Notes: a model not told the origin generated them from the letters alone. A DNA stretch of 64,000 bases from Moniliella sp. 'wahieum' (GCA_003971905.1 RSEE01000008.1:310001-374000); one strand, 5' to 3'. Shown: positions 1 to 10,847, counted from the stretch's first letter. Translations and numbers: made by a program.

Positions 1-879
1 CGCACCACCAAGCTCCAAGGGGCCAGTGTCTATCACTATAGTACTCCAGACAAGGTCCCTTTTTATACGGGTGTTTTGGCGCAGCGAAATGCCTGGAAGA
101 TGACTTTTTAGCTTGACTCGGGCCGCCTCAGGCTGCGATACTTTGATCAGAACTGAGTGTACTGAGGTACTAAGTGCTCGCTTATTAAGTTCATTCAGCC
201 CATATTGAGATCTGAGACCTGGCCTGCTCCCTTTCCCAGCCCAGATAAAGTTCAAACGAAACGCTGGAACCAGGTTTTCAAGTGCCCCGCCCCCCTCCGG
301 GCAAAAGGTTCTCCTGAACGCCTGATCGCTCGACCCTTCCTACCGCCATTGGTGCGCCCACCACTCCCAAGCACTAGGCTCGCACAATGCATATTGGATC
401 CACACATCTCCTGGTGTGTTCGCGGTGTCGATCCTGTCTACCCCGGGCCTCATCAACAATCTCTCGCAGCCTGCCAGTTCTACCTTCCCCCTCTGCAGCT
501 GACGAACTCTGGCCCGGTTGCTACGGAACCTACTAAGTGTGAGCTTGAGCGACGGGACGTCCCCCAAGTCCCTAGTTCTCTTCGTCAAGGTAGTCAGGTA
601 GTCAAAAGGTGGCCAAAAGGTGGTCCAAGCCGTAGTAACGGTAGTCACTAGTCACTCTTCGTCACGGGGAAATGCAGGGAAGGGGAAGGGGAAGAACGAA
701 GACGGGGGGCAGAAAGACTATAAAAGAGAGGCATTGAAGCTACAAACTGAATGATCACGCCGCCGTCGGACGCAGTGTGCGCGTCCGCCCAGGCCCTGTA
801 GACCGACGCGTCCCACTTAGTCCGGGGGGACGGGCTGGGCCCTTGGCACCGACCGCGGTACCGGCACCGGCACCGGCAC
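1..879. other. Intergenic left edge, no gene recognised
   Basis: No protein family or RNA gene is recognised here. Open frames of about 100-150 codons exist on both strands but their translations are low-complexity and have no known motif. The stretch near 590-655 has short direct repeats of gtagtca and aaaggtgg. The right part contains a GC-rich hexamer repeat (ccggca) at about 858-920 that overlaps the C-terminal codons of the neighbouring kinase. Confidence 0.5.
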
Positions 880-3800
880 CTATAGTACCCCCGCCCGCGC
901 CCGCCCCGCACCGGCACCGGCCACAGCAGAAGCAGAAGCCGAGGCTGAGGCGGAAGACGCAATGGTCGTTGTGACCAACCCTTGCCTCCGTCCGGCCACG
1001 ATCCATGGATGGCGCATGGCCTGTTCGGGCTTCATCCGCCGGTCCGGGTCCCAAATCAAGCAGCGCGAAACAAAGTCGATGAACAAATCTTCTTGGGCCT
1101 GAGCTGCGGCAGCGCCACCAGTCGTGCCCGAGGAAGAGGATACGGCTGCGCCTGCTGGTTTACCGCGCCCACCACCCCGTAAAAGCTGGGTGAGCGTCTT
1201 GCTGCCTGGCCGACGACGACGGTTCTTGCTGTTCTTGACGGGGCGCGGGTGGCCCGTGGCGTCAAAGAAGAATTTCCGTCGGGCGGAACGTTCGATGAGG
1301 TACTTGTCAGGTACCCCTATCACCTCCATGATGCACGCCAGCTGTTCCTGCTCGTTCTCTCCTGGAAACAGAGGGTAGCCCGTGTAGAGTTCGGCGGCAA
1401 TACAGCCCACGCTCCACATGTCGATCGCAGTGTGGTACGCTAGGCCGAGAATGACCTCGGGGAGCGGTAGAAGCGGGATTGGATGTAGGTGTACACCCGT
1501 TCCGTCTCAAAACACGACGAACCAAAGTCGATGACCTTGATGGCCGACTTGGCGGGGTGGCAAAGAAGGATGTTTTCCGGCTTGAGGTCACAGTGGACAA
1601 CGCGGTGCTTGCGCAACAGACAGAGCGACGACAAGACTTGCACCGTCATCCGTCTGACCAGACGTAAACTTAGCCCTACATACCCGTTCGCCTTGATCAG
1701 CTCGTAGAGGTTGATGTTGAGCAGTTCGGTGGCAATGCACAAGTGCTCACGGAAGCAAAAGGATTGGGTCATGGTGATCACATGATGCTTTTCCTCAGCG
1801 TCCCATTGGGTCAAGTGCCGCAAAATATCCACCTCGGTGAGCGCCTGGTGTTGGAACCGGCGCTTGTTGCGAATCATCTTGATCGCGACCCACTTGCCCG
1901 TCTTGTGGTCCTTGCAGCGCAGCACCTGCCCAAACGAGCCTCGGCCCAGCAAATCCATCACCTCGTACCGATACGCCAGATGGTCCCGTGATACCGCCTT
2001 GTAATCCCCACGGTCATCATCGTAGCCATAGTTGTTCTCGGGCTGGTCGAGCGAGGGGGAAAACTTGGTGGCGTGTTGGCCACAATAGTAAAACGTCTCA
2101 TACTCTGCCATCTCACGTAGCTCAAATGTAGTGAGATGCGGGCCATACATCACCTCCGCTTGACGACGCGACAACGCACGGGCCGGCGGCACCGACGCTG
2201 GCGGTTCCAACATGGCCTCAATTTCTTCCTGTGACGCACCTGCTTTGCGCTTCTTGGCTTCCGCTCGACGCGCAAACCCAGCCATCTCTTCATCTCCAGC
2301 CCGCTCATCGTCCCATGTCTGCGGGTGCGGAGAGGTGGCGGAACTACGCACCGCGGTACGGCTGCTGTTCCCGCCCCTTGAGGTGCCGCGCACGGCGAGC
2401 GAGGGCCCAGACTGTCCTAGCGTCGATACTGGTGGTGCACGTTCGTGCGAGACGAGACCGGATGATGTGGAAGGGCCAGGAGGTATGTTGAGCGTCAAGG
2501 TGGCCCTCTTGCCTCCCGCGCCAGGCGCAGTAAATGTGGTTCCTGTTGCCGGCTTGCTTGCGTCTGCACCCTTCTTTTTGGGTTTGCTCTCTGGCAGCAA
2601 GGAGCGCAACAAGTCCATCTCAGAAGAAGACAAGTCCGATGACTGAAGGGCAGCGCGGGCGCGGCGCAGAGCCTCCTCCACCTCGGGTTCCGTCTGGGCG
2701 GCCGTGTAGGCTGAGATGATGTCCAATACGGGTGGCGGACTGGCGGCGCGATGGGCCGCTGGCACCGACTCCAACTCCGGCACTGGCTCGTCCAATTCCC
2801 TCTGTTCTGCTACACACGCAAGACGTGGCAGGTTGACTTCTTTCTCAGGGAGGGAAGAGGAACTCCCTTTTTTCGAAACATTGTGCAACGCATCGGCCGG
2901 TACGCCCGCAGCACGGAGGGCAGCAATGGCGCGTGGAATGCGCGAGGGCGCTGTATCCGTCGGATTGGGATTGGTCTCTGCTGGAATAGGTTGAGGGTTG
3001 TTAAACCTAAATAATCTGGAGGGGGATAGACGGCCCGGCTTGGGATTGGACAGGGCCGCATCATTCAACTTGGCCCCTAGACTTGAACCCGAATTGGTAT
3101 GACGCAACGTCCGGCGTATCTCGTCCTTGCCCGTGGGCGACTTGGAGGGAGTGCAAGGTGCCGGGGGCGCATCTAGTGGCGGGACGTTGATGGGCGGAAG
3201 CAGGGGAGTAGCCGTAGGCTTTCCGGCCGACATGCCTGGCATAGTCTACAGCAAAGTGTGAGTAAGTAGAGAGAACACCAAAAGCACCAGAGGCAGACAT
3301 ACCGTTGTCCGTCTTCTTGGTTGGTCCGCCCGCTTCACCGTCCTGGGGGCGATGTCTGTCTTCTCACCCTTGGATACCTGGGCCTGAGCGGCTTGGGGTG
3401 CCTGAGCAGAACGGCGGATGCCCGCTTGCGCCCTCCCCTCCCGTTGGGCTGATGATCTCCTGAGACCTGCCTCTGGAACGAGGGAAGCATCTCGCCAAAA
3501 CCCGTCTGTAGACGGCGCCGCGTCGCGGCCGTCTGAGCACTGGCAGTAGATTTCCCCGAGGCAAGGTTGATCGTGTTGCGCGGGCCGTTGATGAAGGGCA
3601 CCCGGCCCCCTCCTGGGCGCCGGAGGGGAGGAGGAGGAGGTTCATCCTGTGCTGCTTCCGGCACCACGTCCGGACTGGGATCCCCGCGAACCTTCTTTTC
3701 CTCCTGTGCCTCCTCAGCGCTATATTGGGCGCTTACTGTAGCAGTTTGGGGAGATGGGGGTGGTGAAGGGGAGGACTGGGAGGAGACTCGCCCGTCGGTT

Positions 3801-5442
3801 TGGGGAAGGTTGTGATTCCCATGAGCCTCAGGGATGGAACCCACCAGTCCAGGGAAGCCTGAGGCCGTAGCGCTAAAGCGAGAGGTGGCAGGGATCCTGC
3901 GAGCAGGTGTAACACGCGAGCCGCGCATGTTGGGTGGAGGGGAAAATGCACGCCCAGTATGGAAGCCCTTGGCTTCATGATTGGTTGTATGCCCGGGAAG
4001 ACGGGATGCGGGAGCTGCGGCGGCGAGGGCGCGTCGCGGTCGAACAACCGAATCGGAAGGTGCGGCAAGTTGTTGTGAGATCAAGGACGAGGCGGGCTCT
4101 GCTACAAGAGTAGATGCCACCCTGCTCACCCCATTGGTCACAGGAGCTGAGACGTGGCGCGCAGTCGAGAGACGGGGGCGAACCTTGTCCATCGGGGCGG
4201 CAGGGGGTTTATCTCGCGCCATCATTGTTGATACTGTACGACGGGCTCGAGGTGTTGAAGGTGTCGAGTTGGCCCCAGTTCCGGGCCCTGTCCCCTGTCC
4301 TAGACCAGTCTCGCTCGTGCTTGTCGTGCTAGCAGCTCGGGCAGCAGAGGCACGAGTCGAAGCGGCGTACCGAGCGACGGGAGCCTTACTCCTTGTTCTG
4401 ATCGGACGAGAGGCAGAGCTTTCCTCTTGCACCGCTGAGCTGGAAGCGAACGAATGACCGGGATGGCGGATTGGTGGTGCAGACTCGGTTGAGCTGTTTG
4501 CATCGTCCACCTGCAATGGATTGGGGGATGCAACACACTTGAGACGAGCTTGGCTTTTCCCTTGCCCTTGTCCTTGTTGGCCGGGTTGATGAGAGGTGGG
4601 CAAACGGGGAACGACTCGTCGCCGAGGAAACTCATGTCAGATGTGAGGGGGTCGGTTTCGAAGGATTCACCTGCGGGCTCTTCCGGAGGGAGGGGTACCC
4701 GCTCTTGCTTGGCCATTTCTGCATTGCGTACCTTTACACCGGGTACCTGCATGATCTCTTGCTCTTTCAGCTCTTGCTCTTCACATGACGAGCTGCGTTG
4801 CTCCAGCACCTTGAGCCCCTCATCTGAGTTCGAATAGGCCTCCTCTTCCTCGTCCTCTTCCTCGTCTTCTTCTTCCTCCTCTTCTTCCTCCTCTTCCTCC
4901 TCCTCATCCTGCTCCTCCTCATCCTGCTCCTCCTCATCCTGCTCCTCCTCATCCTGCTCCCCATCCTGCTCCTCCTCATCCTGCTGCTCCTGCTGCTCCT
5001 CATCTTCCTCTGCCTCGTCATCGGAGCAGGTATGGGAGGAGTAGAGGTGCTGGTGAGGCGGGAAGGAGACTTGGTGTGGATCGTCCTCGCTGGAGGCATC
5101 GGATCCGGCTTCGCTCAGGGCAGGGAAAGCGGGACGGAGTGCGTCGTGGCTTGTGCCGTGGTGGGCATCGCAGAGCAGGGGGAAGCGGTTGGACAGGTGG
5201 CTGGGTGTGTCGCGGGGCACGGGGAGCGTGGCGGCGGCGGAAATGGAGCGGTCAAGGTGGTTGAGGGAGACGGAGAGGAGCGTGTCGTCGGGTCGCGCCT
5301 CCTCCTCCTCCTCCTGCTCTGCACCGGGTGTGCGCTGGCGTGGTTGTGCATGGGTGAGGAGGAGGAGGCGGAGGAGGAGGCGGAGGCCGAGGGGCGGGAG
5401 CGGGGCGGGCGGGGGCGGGGCGCTGGAGCGAGCGGCGGCCAA
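880..5442 (-). CDS. DYRK-family protein kinase (Pom1/DYRK2-like, class II), frameshifted
   Basis: Dual-specificity tyrosine-regulated kinase that phosphorylates Ser/Thr targets; fungal Pom1-type members act in cell polarity and cell-cycle control. The main exon (1440-3242) encodes a DYRK-homology box (LSRRQAEVMYGPHL), then the kinase: glycine loop GRGSFGQV, VAIK lysine, HCDLKPEN catalytic loop, DFGSS, and the YTY activation-loop tyrosines. The C-lobe (MWSVGCIAAELYTGYPLFPG) continues at 1419-880 in another frame; one base is missing in the CCCC run at about 1458-1462, interrupting the conserved SPEVILG. An intron lies at 3246-3302 (GTATGT..TAG, branch TACTCAC). The N-terminal part (3303-5442) is Ser/Pro-rich and acidic and needs at least two more frame corrections (about 3400-3640 and near 4570). 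The exact start is uncertain; 5442 is the most upstream ATG of the acidic frame. About 1,500 residues in total. Confidence 0.85.
3246..3302 (-). other. Intron of the DYRK kinase gene
   Basis: On the minus strand the donor is GTATGT and the acceptor TGTAG, with a TACTCAC branch-like site about 13 nt before the acceptor. Removing 57 nt joins the KGEKTDIAPRTVKRAD frame upstream to the TMPGMSAGK frame downstream. Confidence 0.7.
4845..5020 (-). repeat. Acidic 15-bp tandem repeat (DEEEQ-coding)
   Basis: A 15-bp unit (ctcctcctcatcctg on the plus strand) is repeated several times, with degenerate flanks of GAG/GAA codons. It lies inside the N-terminal region of the DYRK-type kinase and encodes DEEEQ repeats followed by a long Glu run. 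Such tracts vary in length easily by slippage. Confidence 0.8.
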
Positions 5443-6239
5443 GGGCGGGCGGGAGAGGCGGGTCGGCAGGCGGAGAGGAGGCGGTGGGGACGGCGGCGGG
5501 GAGGGCGGAGGAGGAGTGGGGGCGGACGGGGGCGGGCATGCTGGCGCGTGTGCTGCGGCGCATGGGGGGGTGGGGGGAGGCCTGCGGGCGCAGCAGGCGG
5601 GCGGCTGAGGGACGACGCGTGCCGAGATGCGCGAGCGCGGTGAGGAGGGGGCGTGCGATGCGTGCAGTGCCGAATGCGCCGGGGATCAGCGTCGGAGGGA
5701 GGCGCGGTCGGTTAGGTCGGCGGGGGGCCGGCAGGCGTTGCTAGTTACCAGCTACTAGTACGCGCTACTCGCAGCAGTCGGAGCAGACATGTAGGGGCTT
5801 ATGCGGACGGGTGCTGAGTAGTGCCGACGCGTGACGCGCTGACGCACCAATGCTACGGCTGAGAGCGGCGATCGCGGATCAACGCATCCACTTGAACGTT
5901 CAACTGCCCAGCGCCTGCCCTGTGTCTTTGCCGGCGCAGTCCACAGCACGCTGGCCCAGCGCCCCGCCAACCCTGCTGCAGACGCCAGCGATCGAGCGCC
6001 GATGCTCGATGCCCCGATTCGATAGCATCGTCACACACCCGCCCTCCATCCGGCCCGCACCGCGCCAGCCTTGCCGCCCCCTCTCCATCGTCGACGCCCA
6101 CACCCAGTATAACCTCGCACATTCCATACCACAGCATCGCATAGCATCGCATTTCCGGCCATTCAATAGTACCAGTACCATTAGGACACACAAACAGGAG
6201 CCCCCGCAGCAGCGTCCCTCACCGTCCCAGCCCCCCCCC
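5443..6239. other. Intergenic: 3' side of PRPP synthetase, 5' side of the kinase
   Basis: Both neighbours run leftward, so this holds the kinase promoter and the 3' end of the PRPP synthetase transcript. Very GC-rich on the left (poly-Pro/Arg-coding frames), more balanced on the right. No conserved gene or RNA is seen. Confidence 0.5.
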
Positions 6240-7502
6240 TCATTCCGTCGAGTTGCGCAGCGGGCTGGGCGCATGCGTCGCGTGCAGCGGCGGCGTCACC
6301 CTCTCCGCGTCCTTGGCGCTGCCCGTGCTGGGAGCGGCAGCCGAATTGGAATGACTCGACGGGGTGCTGGCACTGCTGGCACTGCTTTTGGCTGCCTCGC
6401 CCCGCGCCAGTTCCAGCTTGCGCAACTTGGCTTCCAGCCCCGGCATCTTGCCCGCCTCGCGTAGCGTCTCCTGGGAGCGGTACGGTTGCGACGCATTGTA
6501 CGGCACCTCGGTAAACAACACCGACACCGACTCGCCATAATGCGAACGCCGAATCGTCTCGGCCAGCACGTGCGAAATATCAATCTCCTCCAACTTGGCA
6601 CACGCCAGCATGTTGCGCGTCTGCGGCAGCGTGTTGGTCACAATCAGTTTTTCCAACGACGAGTTGCTGATCCGTTCCAGCGCCGGGGCCGAAAGGATGC
6701 CATGAGTGACCAACGCCAGCACCCGCTTCGCGCCATTCTCCGTCAACTTGCGCGCGGCCAGGTCGAGCGTGCCACATGTATCCGCCATATCGTCCACCAG
6801 CACCGCCACCTTGCCCCGCACATCCCCCACCAGCACCATGCGCGACACCTCGTTGGCCCGCTTGCGCTCCTTGTGGAACAGGGCAAAATCTACATTCAGC
6901 CGGTCGGCAATCGACGTTGCCCGTTTCGCGCCTCCGGCATCCGGCGAGACAATCACCACCTCGTCCAAATCCTCCATCTCGCGAATGTACTGCAGCGTAG
7001 CGGGCTCGGCGTACAGATTGTCAACCGGCACATCAAAGAAGCCTTGGATTTGCGATGCGTGCAGGTCCATCGTGATCACATGATCACATCCTGCTTTTTC
7101 TAGCATGTTGGCAACCAGTTTGGCCGTGATGGGCGCACGCGACTTGTCCTTCTTGTCTTGACGCGCATAGTAAAAGTGTGGGATGACCGCCGTCACGCGC
7201 TTGGCCGAAGCCACCTTGCACGCATGAATCAGAATCAGCGTCTCCATCAACGACGTGTTGGGCGACGTGAACGGCTTGCCCACCGTCGTTGGCGATGCGG
7301 TGGGGGTGACACAGGACGTGTTGATGATGTACACATCGTACTCCCGCACACTTTCCATGACACGGATCACCGACTCGCCAGCCTCATTGCGACCAACCAG
7401 CGCCTTGCCCAACGGAAGACCCAGCCGACGGGCAATCTGCGAGGCCAGCTCGGGGTGAGAGGTGCCGGCAAAGATTTTGATGCCACCCGGCGTGTTCTCC
7501 AT
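6240..7502 (-). CDS. PRS: Ribose-phosphate pyrophosphokinase (PRPP synthetase)
   Basis: Makes 5-phosphoribosyl-1-pyrophosphate from ribose-5-phosphate and ATP, the cytosolic precursor for purines, pyrimidines, histidine, tryptophan and NAD. The 420-residue frame is complete without introns. It starts [20 protein letters not shown] and contains the family features: [15 protein letters not shown] (flexible ATP-binding loop), the [15 protein letters not shown] segment, [13 protein letters not shown], and the PRPP-binding [12 protein letters not shown]. Between the first strands and LMETLIL there is a longer loop than in bacterial enzymes, rich in Thr/Ser/Pro (about residues 63-82). The last 60 or so residues form a Ser/Ala-rich tail beyond the catalytic core. 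Fungi have several PRS paralogues; which one this is cannot be told from the sequence alone. Confidence 0.96.
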   Translation of the reverse strand: MENTPGGIKIFAGTSHPELASQIARRLGLPLGKALVGRNEAGESVIRVMESVREYDVYIINTSCVTPTASPTTVGKPFTSPNTSLMETLILIHACKVASAKRVTAVIPHFYYARQDKKDKSRAPITAKLVANMLEKAGCDHVITMDLHASQIQGFFDVPVDNLYAEPATLQYIREMEDLDEVVIVSPDAGGAKRATSIADRLNVDFALFHKERKRANEVSRMVLVGDVRGKVAVLVDDMADTCGTLDLAARKLTENGAKRVLALVTHGILSAPALERISNSSLEKLIVTNTLPQTRNMLACAKLEEIDISHVLAETIRRSHYGESVSVLFTEVPYNASQPYRSQETLREAGKMPGLEAKLRKLELARGEAAKSSASSASTPSSHSNSAAAPSTGSAKDAERVTPPLHATHAPSPLRNSTE

Positions 7503-7630
7503 CGTGAATGAGGATCAGAAAACAACGGGGACCAAAAGGGGAAAAGGGCGGACTAGGTCCAATGTTCTGGTCTAGGGTGTTGGGGGCGTGGCGATGACAG
7601 CGGAAGGTGTGGCGTTTGCTGCGACTGCGG

Positions 7631-7652
7631 CTGCTGCTGCTGCTGCTGCTGC
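7631..7652. repeat. (CTG)7 microsatellite
   Basis: Seven CTG units in a row in the presumed PRS upstream region, about 130 bases from its start codon. Not in a recognised coding frame. Confidence 0.85.
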
Positions 7653-7946
7653 AAGCAGGCGCGGTGGATGTGGGGGTGAAGAGCGGTCGAAACTGGCGGC
7701 CCTTTTCCGAAAAAAAGTGGTGGCTGCTGCCGGTCCCGGCCGGTCCCGGCGGGTTCAGGGTTGCATGTTGCACCGATGGAAATCAAATTGGGAGGAAGCG
7801 TGCTGGTTGCAATTTCAACCCCGCTGGGGTTGGGCGCCACCAGTTGTCGCCTCGTGGTATTGCCGTGACGCGTGATGCTGCGTTTGGAAGACATTTTTCC
7901 TCCCACCACCTGGGGCAAAACGGGGAATAGGGAGGTTCGAGGGACC

Positions 7947-7951
7947 AAAAA
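7947..7951 (-). terminator. RNA polymerase III terminator of tRNA-Gly
   Basis: A run of five T on the minus strand, three bases after the tRNA 3' end. Oligo-T just downstream of a tRNA is the normal Pol III stop signal. Confidence 0.65.
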
Positions 7952-7954
7952 TGA

Positions 7955-8050
7955 TGCTTCAAAGGGGAATCGAACCCCTGTCACATCGACGTCTTGCTGG
8001 ACTTGCATCGGTGCTGGCAACGATGTAGTATACCACTAACCCATTGAAGC
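7955..8050 (-). tRNA. tRNA-Gly(GCC) with a 25-nt intron
   Basis: On the minus strand the acceptor stem GCTTCAA pairs with TTGAAGC, followed by discriminator A. The D arm reads GGTTAGTGGTA (A box) and the T arm AGGGG-TTCGATT-CCCCT (B box). The anticodon stem CATCG/CGATG encloses TTGCCA, giving anticodon GCC. Mature length without the intron is 71 nt, typical of fungal tRNA-Gly. The extra bases at 7990-8014 sit one base 3' of the anticodon, the canonical tRNA intron site. Confidence 0.92.
7990..8014 (-). other. tRNA intron
   Basis: 25 bases between tRNA positions 37 and 38, the standard place for the tRNA splicing endonuclease. Without them the anticodon loop is the normal seven bases. Confidence 0.8.
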
Positions 8051-8403
8051 GGATGATACTGACATTTGATCAACATTTAACACCGCCCTAAACCATGTCG
8101 ACCCTTTTGCGTCTACACTCACTCTCTTCCTCGTACTCGCCTGCGCCTGACGCTTACCACTCTCAAACGCTGCGCCTGCATCAAGCCACAGGAAACCTAC
8201 TGCTGAATTCATAGCATTGGCAGAATTGGAGACAGACAAGGACAAAGAAACGCTGTGCCCACCAGGCTCAGCCATTGAGGCAGAACGACGTAGTGGGTTA
8301 TTGCATATACGTGTCAATCTGGGCGCCCTGGGTCCCCTCCGCCATTAACACCCTCATCAGTGGGGCCAGACCAACAACGTGCCAAAACAGAAGATCCGTA
8401 AGA
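8051..8403. other. Intergenic between tRNA-Gly and AHA1
   Basis: Contains the tRNA 5' flank and the AHA1 3' flank. No other gene or motif recognised. Confidence 0.5.
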
Positions 8404-9397
8404 TCACAGAAGCGTACCGAGTCCCATCGCCTTGAGCGAGTGAAGGTAGTACGCTTCCAAGCCCTGGTCGGTAGCCTCCTCGTCGCCCACGGGTACGCCC
8501 GTGAGGGAAAGCGTAAGCGTAGTGGACCCAGGCCCTTCCTCCAGTGTGGTGGTCAGTTCACCCGTATGCCCAGCAGGCCAGGTGGACAGGCGCCAGCTCT
8601 GCTTGAGTTCCGTAGGCCGCTTCGAAGACAAGGTGTGGCCAGTCACGTTGCCCCCAAACAGGGAGAAGGCTCCACCTGGCACCAAGTTGACCTGCGCCGG
8701 TGCCTTGGTCCACATCGGAATCTTTTGAGGGTTGGTCAGCAGCTCCCACAGATCGTCCGCGCTGATCATCAGGTTGGTAGTGTGGGTGAGCGTCTTGGGC
8801 GATGTGCTGGTCGTCGTCTTCTTGGCCGCAGCGGAGGCTGGGGCGGACGAAGGTTGCGCCGCCGGGGCGGCAGCGGGGGTCGAAGAAGCAGTACCAGTGG
8901 CCGCAGATTCGGCCCCGGCCCCGGCCCCGGCAGCGTCGTGACCCAAGATGGCCGCGTGGGAAGCAATGAGCTCTTCACGGAAGGCATGCAACTTGGGCAA
9001 AAGCTTGGGAACGAGTTGCTTGCGCACGGCATCGTAGATCTTTTGGCTGTCGTTGCCCGCCTCCGAGGTGGTCATTTCCGATTGCCACGTGTACTCGTCG
9101 CCCTCGTCTTCCACTTCGTGGCTGACCTCGGGGAAGGTAAGGGTACCCTTGGTCGTACCCGCCGTATCCTGCCAGGTGAGGGTGATGGAGGTGTCGTAAA
9201 TGGTGATGAGTTTTCCCTTGCGGTTGCCCAGCTCAACGTCGCCATCAAAGGCAGTGACAGCCGTTGTCGACACCTCTCTCTTCCCCGACTGGAGAAGGGA
9301 TGGACACGCCGACGAGCGATGACTCAAAGTACGTCTTGGCCCAGGGCGTGCAGCCGTGGGAGCGCCAATGGTAGAACTTGTTCCACTGCTGCGACAT
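8404..9397 (-). CDS. AHA1: Activator of Hsp90 ATPase (Aha1), one frameshift
   Basis: Co-chaperone that binds the Hsp90 middle domain and stimulates its ATPase in the cytosol. The start is the ATG at 9397, giving MSQQWNKFYHWRSHGCTPWA, the conserved Aha1 N-terminus with a Trp-rich NxxxWxW-like segment. The frame changes at a GGGG run (minus strand) at 9283-9286: dropping one G continues into KREVSTTAV. The N-domain then runs through GKLITIYD and TLTWQD to a Ala/Ser-rich linker, and the C-terminal AHSA1 domain follows (LMISADDLWELLTNPQKI, VPGGAFSLFGGNVTG, QSWRLSTWPAGH). The corrected protein is 330 residues, the usual family length. No intron is seen. Confidence 0.9.
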
Positions 9398-10135
9398 GGT
9401 GTGGTCCCTGGTCCCTCCAACAAGCGGGGTGGTGGTCTGGTCGGGGCGGGCTTATTTAAGTCGTAGGGGGCGGACGGCATGACGAGAAGCCCGTCATCGA
9501 TCTCCCCTTGGTCTTCTGCGCCATTCTAGAAACCGAGCCGGGCAGAAGGCCGGAGAGGACAGAGTGCTAGGGTTAACCAACCCTAGTGTTGCTGAACCAC
9601 TGCGTCCCACTCACAGCCTTTAGAATTGTTTCAACTTTCAACCGTCGTACGTGGGAGGAACACTCGTGGAAACCACCGTGGGGCCTTGGCAGCCCTCAGC
9701 GCCTTAGCTCCATATTCCGCACTCCGTCCTCAAGATCATGTTGATCATAAGCCCCACCATCCACTCGCTCTCTTGCTCGCCAACATCTTTGAGGGCAACA
9801 GAGTTTTCATTTTTGGGCGTCACTGCGAGAGAGCAGGACCAAGCCATGAATACCAAACGACGCAGCAGATGAACAAAACACCAACTTGGCTCATTAGCTA
9901 GAAGCAAGACGTGCGCACTGCAGCCCACTGTATCAATGGGCCGTCTCCGTTCCACCATTCACAGTACCACTCTCCCCTCGAGGCAGAAAACGGTACCATA
10001 CAAGAACGTCGTATACGTACGTAGCCACTTGGGCCAGGGCAACTTGCGGTTTGACAAACAAGGTAACAGGATAATCCAGGCCAGGAAATATGGGTTAGGG
10101 CAGATGGGACAGGAATCGCCGAGGACAGAGGCGAT
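9398..10135. other. Intergenic between AHA1 and LSM2
   Basis: Holds the AHA1 promoter (right of 9397) and the LSM2 3' flank. Open frames of about 90 codons at 9626-9958 on either strand show no recognisable family. Contains tacgtacgta near 10013-10022. No RNA gene seen. Confidence 0.45.
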
Positions 10136-10559
10136 TTAACGCTTGGCTTGCAACGCAGCTTCTGCACGGCGCATCATACAGGTAAGGTGGTCAGTAGTCA
10201 GTACAATGACCAAAGCAGCTAGCTGAGATCAACAGCGTACCTCGCCGTGTGGCGTCCTCAGGAGAGCAGTGTCTACAGCTTCCGGAGGGATATGAACGTA
10301 GCGCACGACCGAGGAGCGAACGAAGACGGAGGTGACGGCCGCCATGTGCGGATGGGCCGCCTCGTTGAGGACAGAAATGTTGTCCAGCTTGAAGTTGAGG
10401 AACTGGTCGACGCTCTTGAGCGTGCCCCGGATGGCCAGGTCGTTCTTGAGCTCAATGGTGACTGTCTGGTCGGTGAGGGTCTTGAAGGCGGAGAAGATCA
10501 ACTGCAAGGCAGCGCAAACAGTCAGTCAGAGGCGGCGAGATTGCGTGAATGCGTACCAT
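10136..10559 (-). CDS. LSM2: U6 snRNA-associated Sm-like protein LSm2, three exons
   Basis: Subunit of the Lsm1-7 (mRNA decay) and Lsm2-8 (U6 snRNP) rings. Exon 1 is only the ATG at 10557-10559; intron 1 is 10502-10556 (GTACGC..GCAG). Exon 2 (10241-10501) gives LIFSAFKTLTDQ, ELKNDLAIRGTL, SVDQFLNFKLDNISV (Sm1) and VFVRSSVVRYVHIPP (Sm2). Intron 2 is 10162-10240, and exon 3 (10136-10161) ends in AALQAKR. One base is missing near 10258: adding it turns RTPHGE into the conserved EDATRRE. The result is 96 residues, the normal LSm2 size. The start is chosen because fungal and animal LSm2 begin M-L-x-F directly, which only the spliced ATG gives. Confidence 0.93.
10162..10240 (-). other. LSM2 intron 2
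   Basis: 79 nt, donor GTACGC, acceptor GTGCAG. Splicing joins R-R-G(AG..) codons into TRREAALQAKR, the expected family C-terminus. Confidence 0.75.
10502..10556 (-). other. LSM2 intron 1, directly after the ATG
   Basis: 55 nt, donor GTACGC immediately follows the initiator ATG; CTGAC branch-like sites precede the CTTGCAG acceptor. Confidence 0.8.
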
Positions 10560-10847
10560 GGAGGGCGGCGCGCTGGGTCCACACGCGTGGACGGCTGGGG
10601 AGGGGGGGAGCTGCTCCGCAGAGGAGGTGGCTGCGGCAGCGATCGATGATCATTGGGGGCGGAATGATTAATGGCGCTGGGCAAATTCCGGGTGAGCGGG
10701 GGAGGCCTGACACTGCGGCGCGTTGATTGATGGAGCAGGGCCGGTCCAGTCCAATGTCCAAAAAACGGCAACGCCGTTGAAGCGCGTCCCGCAGCGCTCT
10801 CCTCTCGCGGGTTAGCGTCACCTGGAATCCCGCCAAGGTGTTATGCT

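Larger units (their letters stand above)
7503..7954. other. Intergenic between PRPP synthetase and tRNA-Gly
   Basis: Holds the PRS upstream region and a (CTG)7 run. No gene recognised. An AAAAA run at 7947-7951 (TTTTT on the minus strand) directly follows the tRNA 3' end and fits an RNA polymerase III terminator. Confidence 0.5.

Noticed and set aside
205-651. 148-codon open frame at the left edge
   Set aside because: No motif, low-complexity composition, contains the local gtagtca repeats; another frame overlaps it on the opposite strand.
1440-3242. DYRK kinase as a 600-residue protein truncated after the activation loop
   Set aside because: The rest of the kinase lobe continues at once in the next frame; a missing base explains the stop better than a real truncation.
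5252-5563. Poly-Pro/Arg frames near 5.3-5.6 kb as genes
   Set aside because: Products of very GC-rich DNA; overlapping frames on both strands look alike.
10229-10507. LSM2 starting at a non-ATG codon as M-Q-L-I-F-S
   Set aside because: The family starts M-L-x-F, and a spliced ATG at 10559 gives exactly that; the CAG is the intron acceptor.
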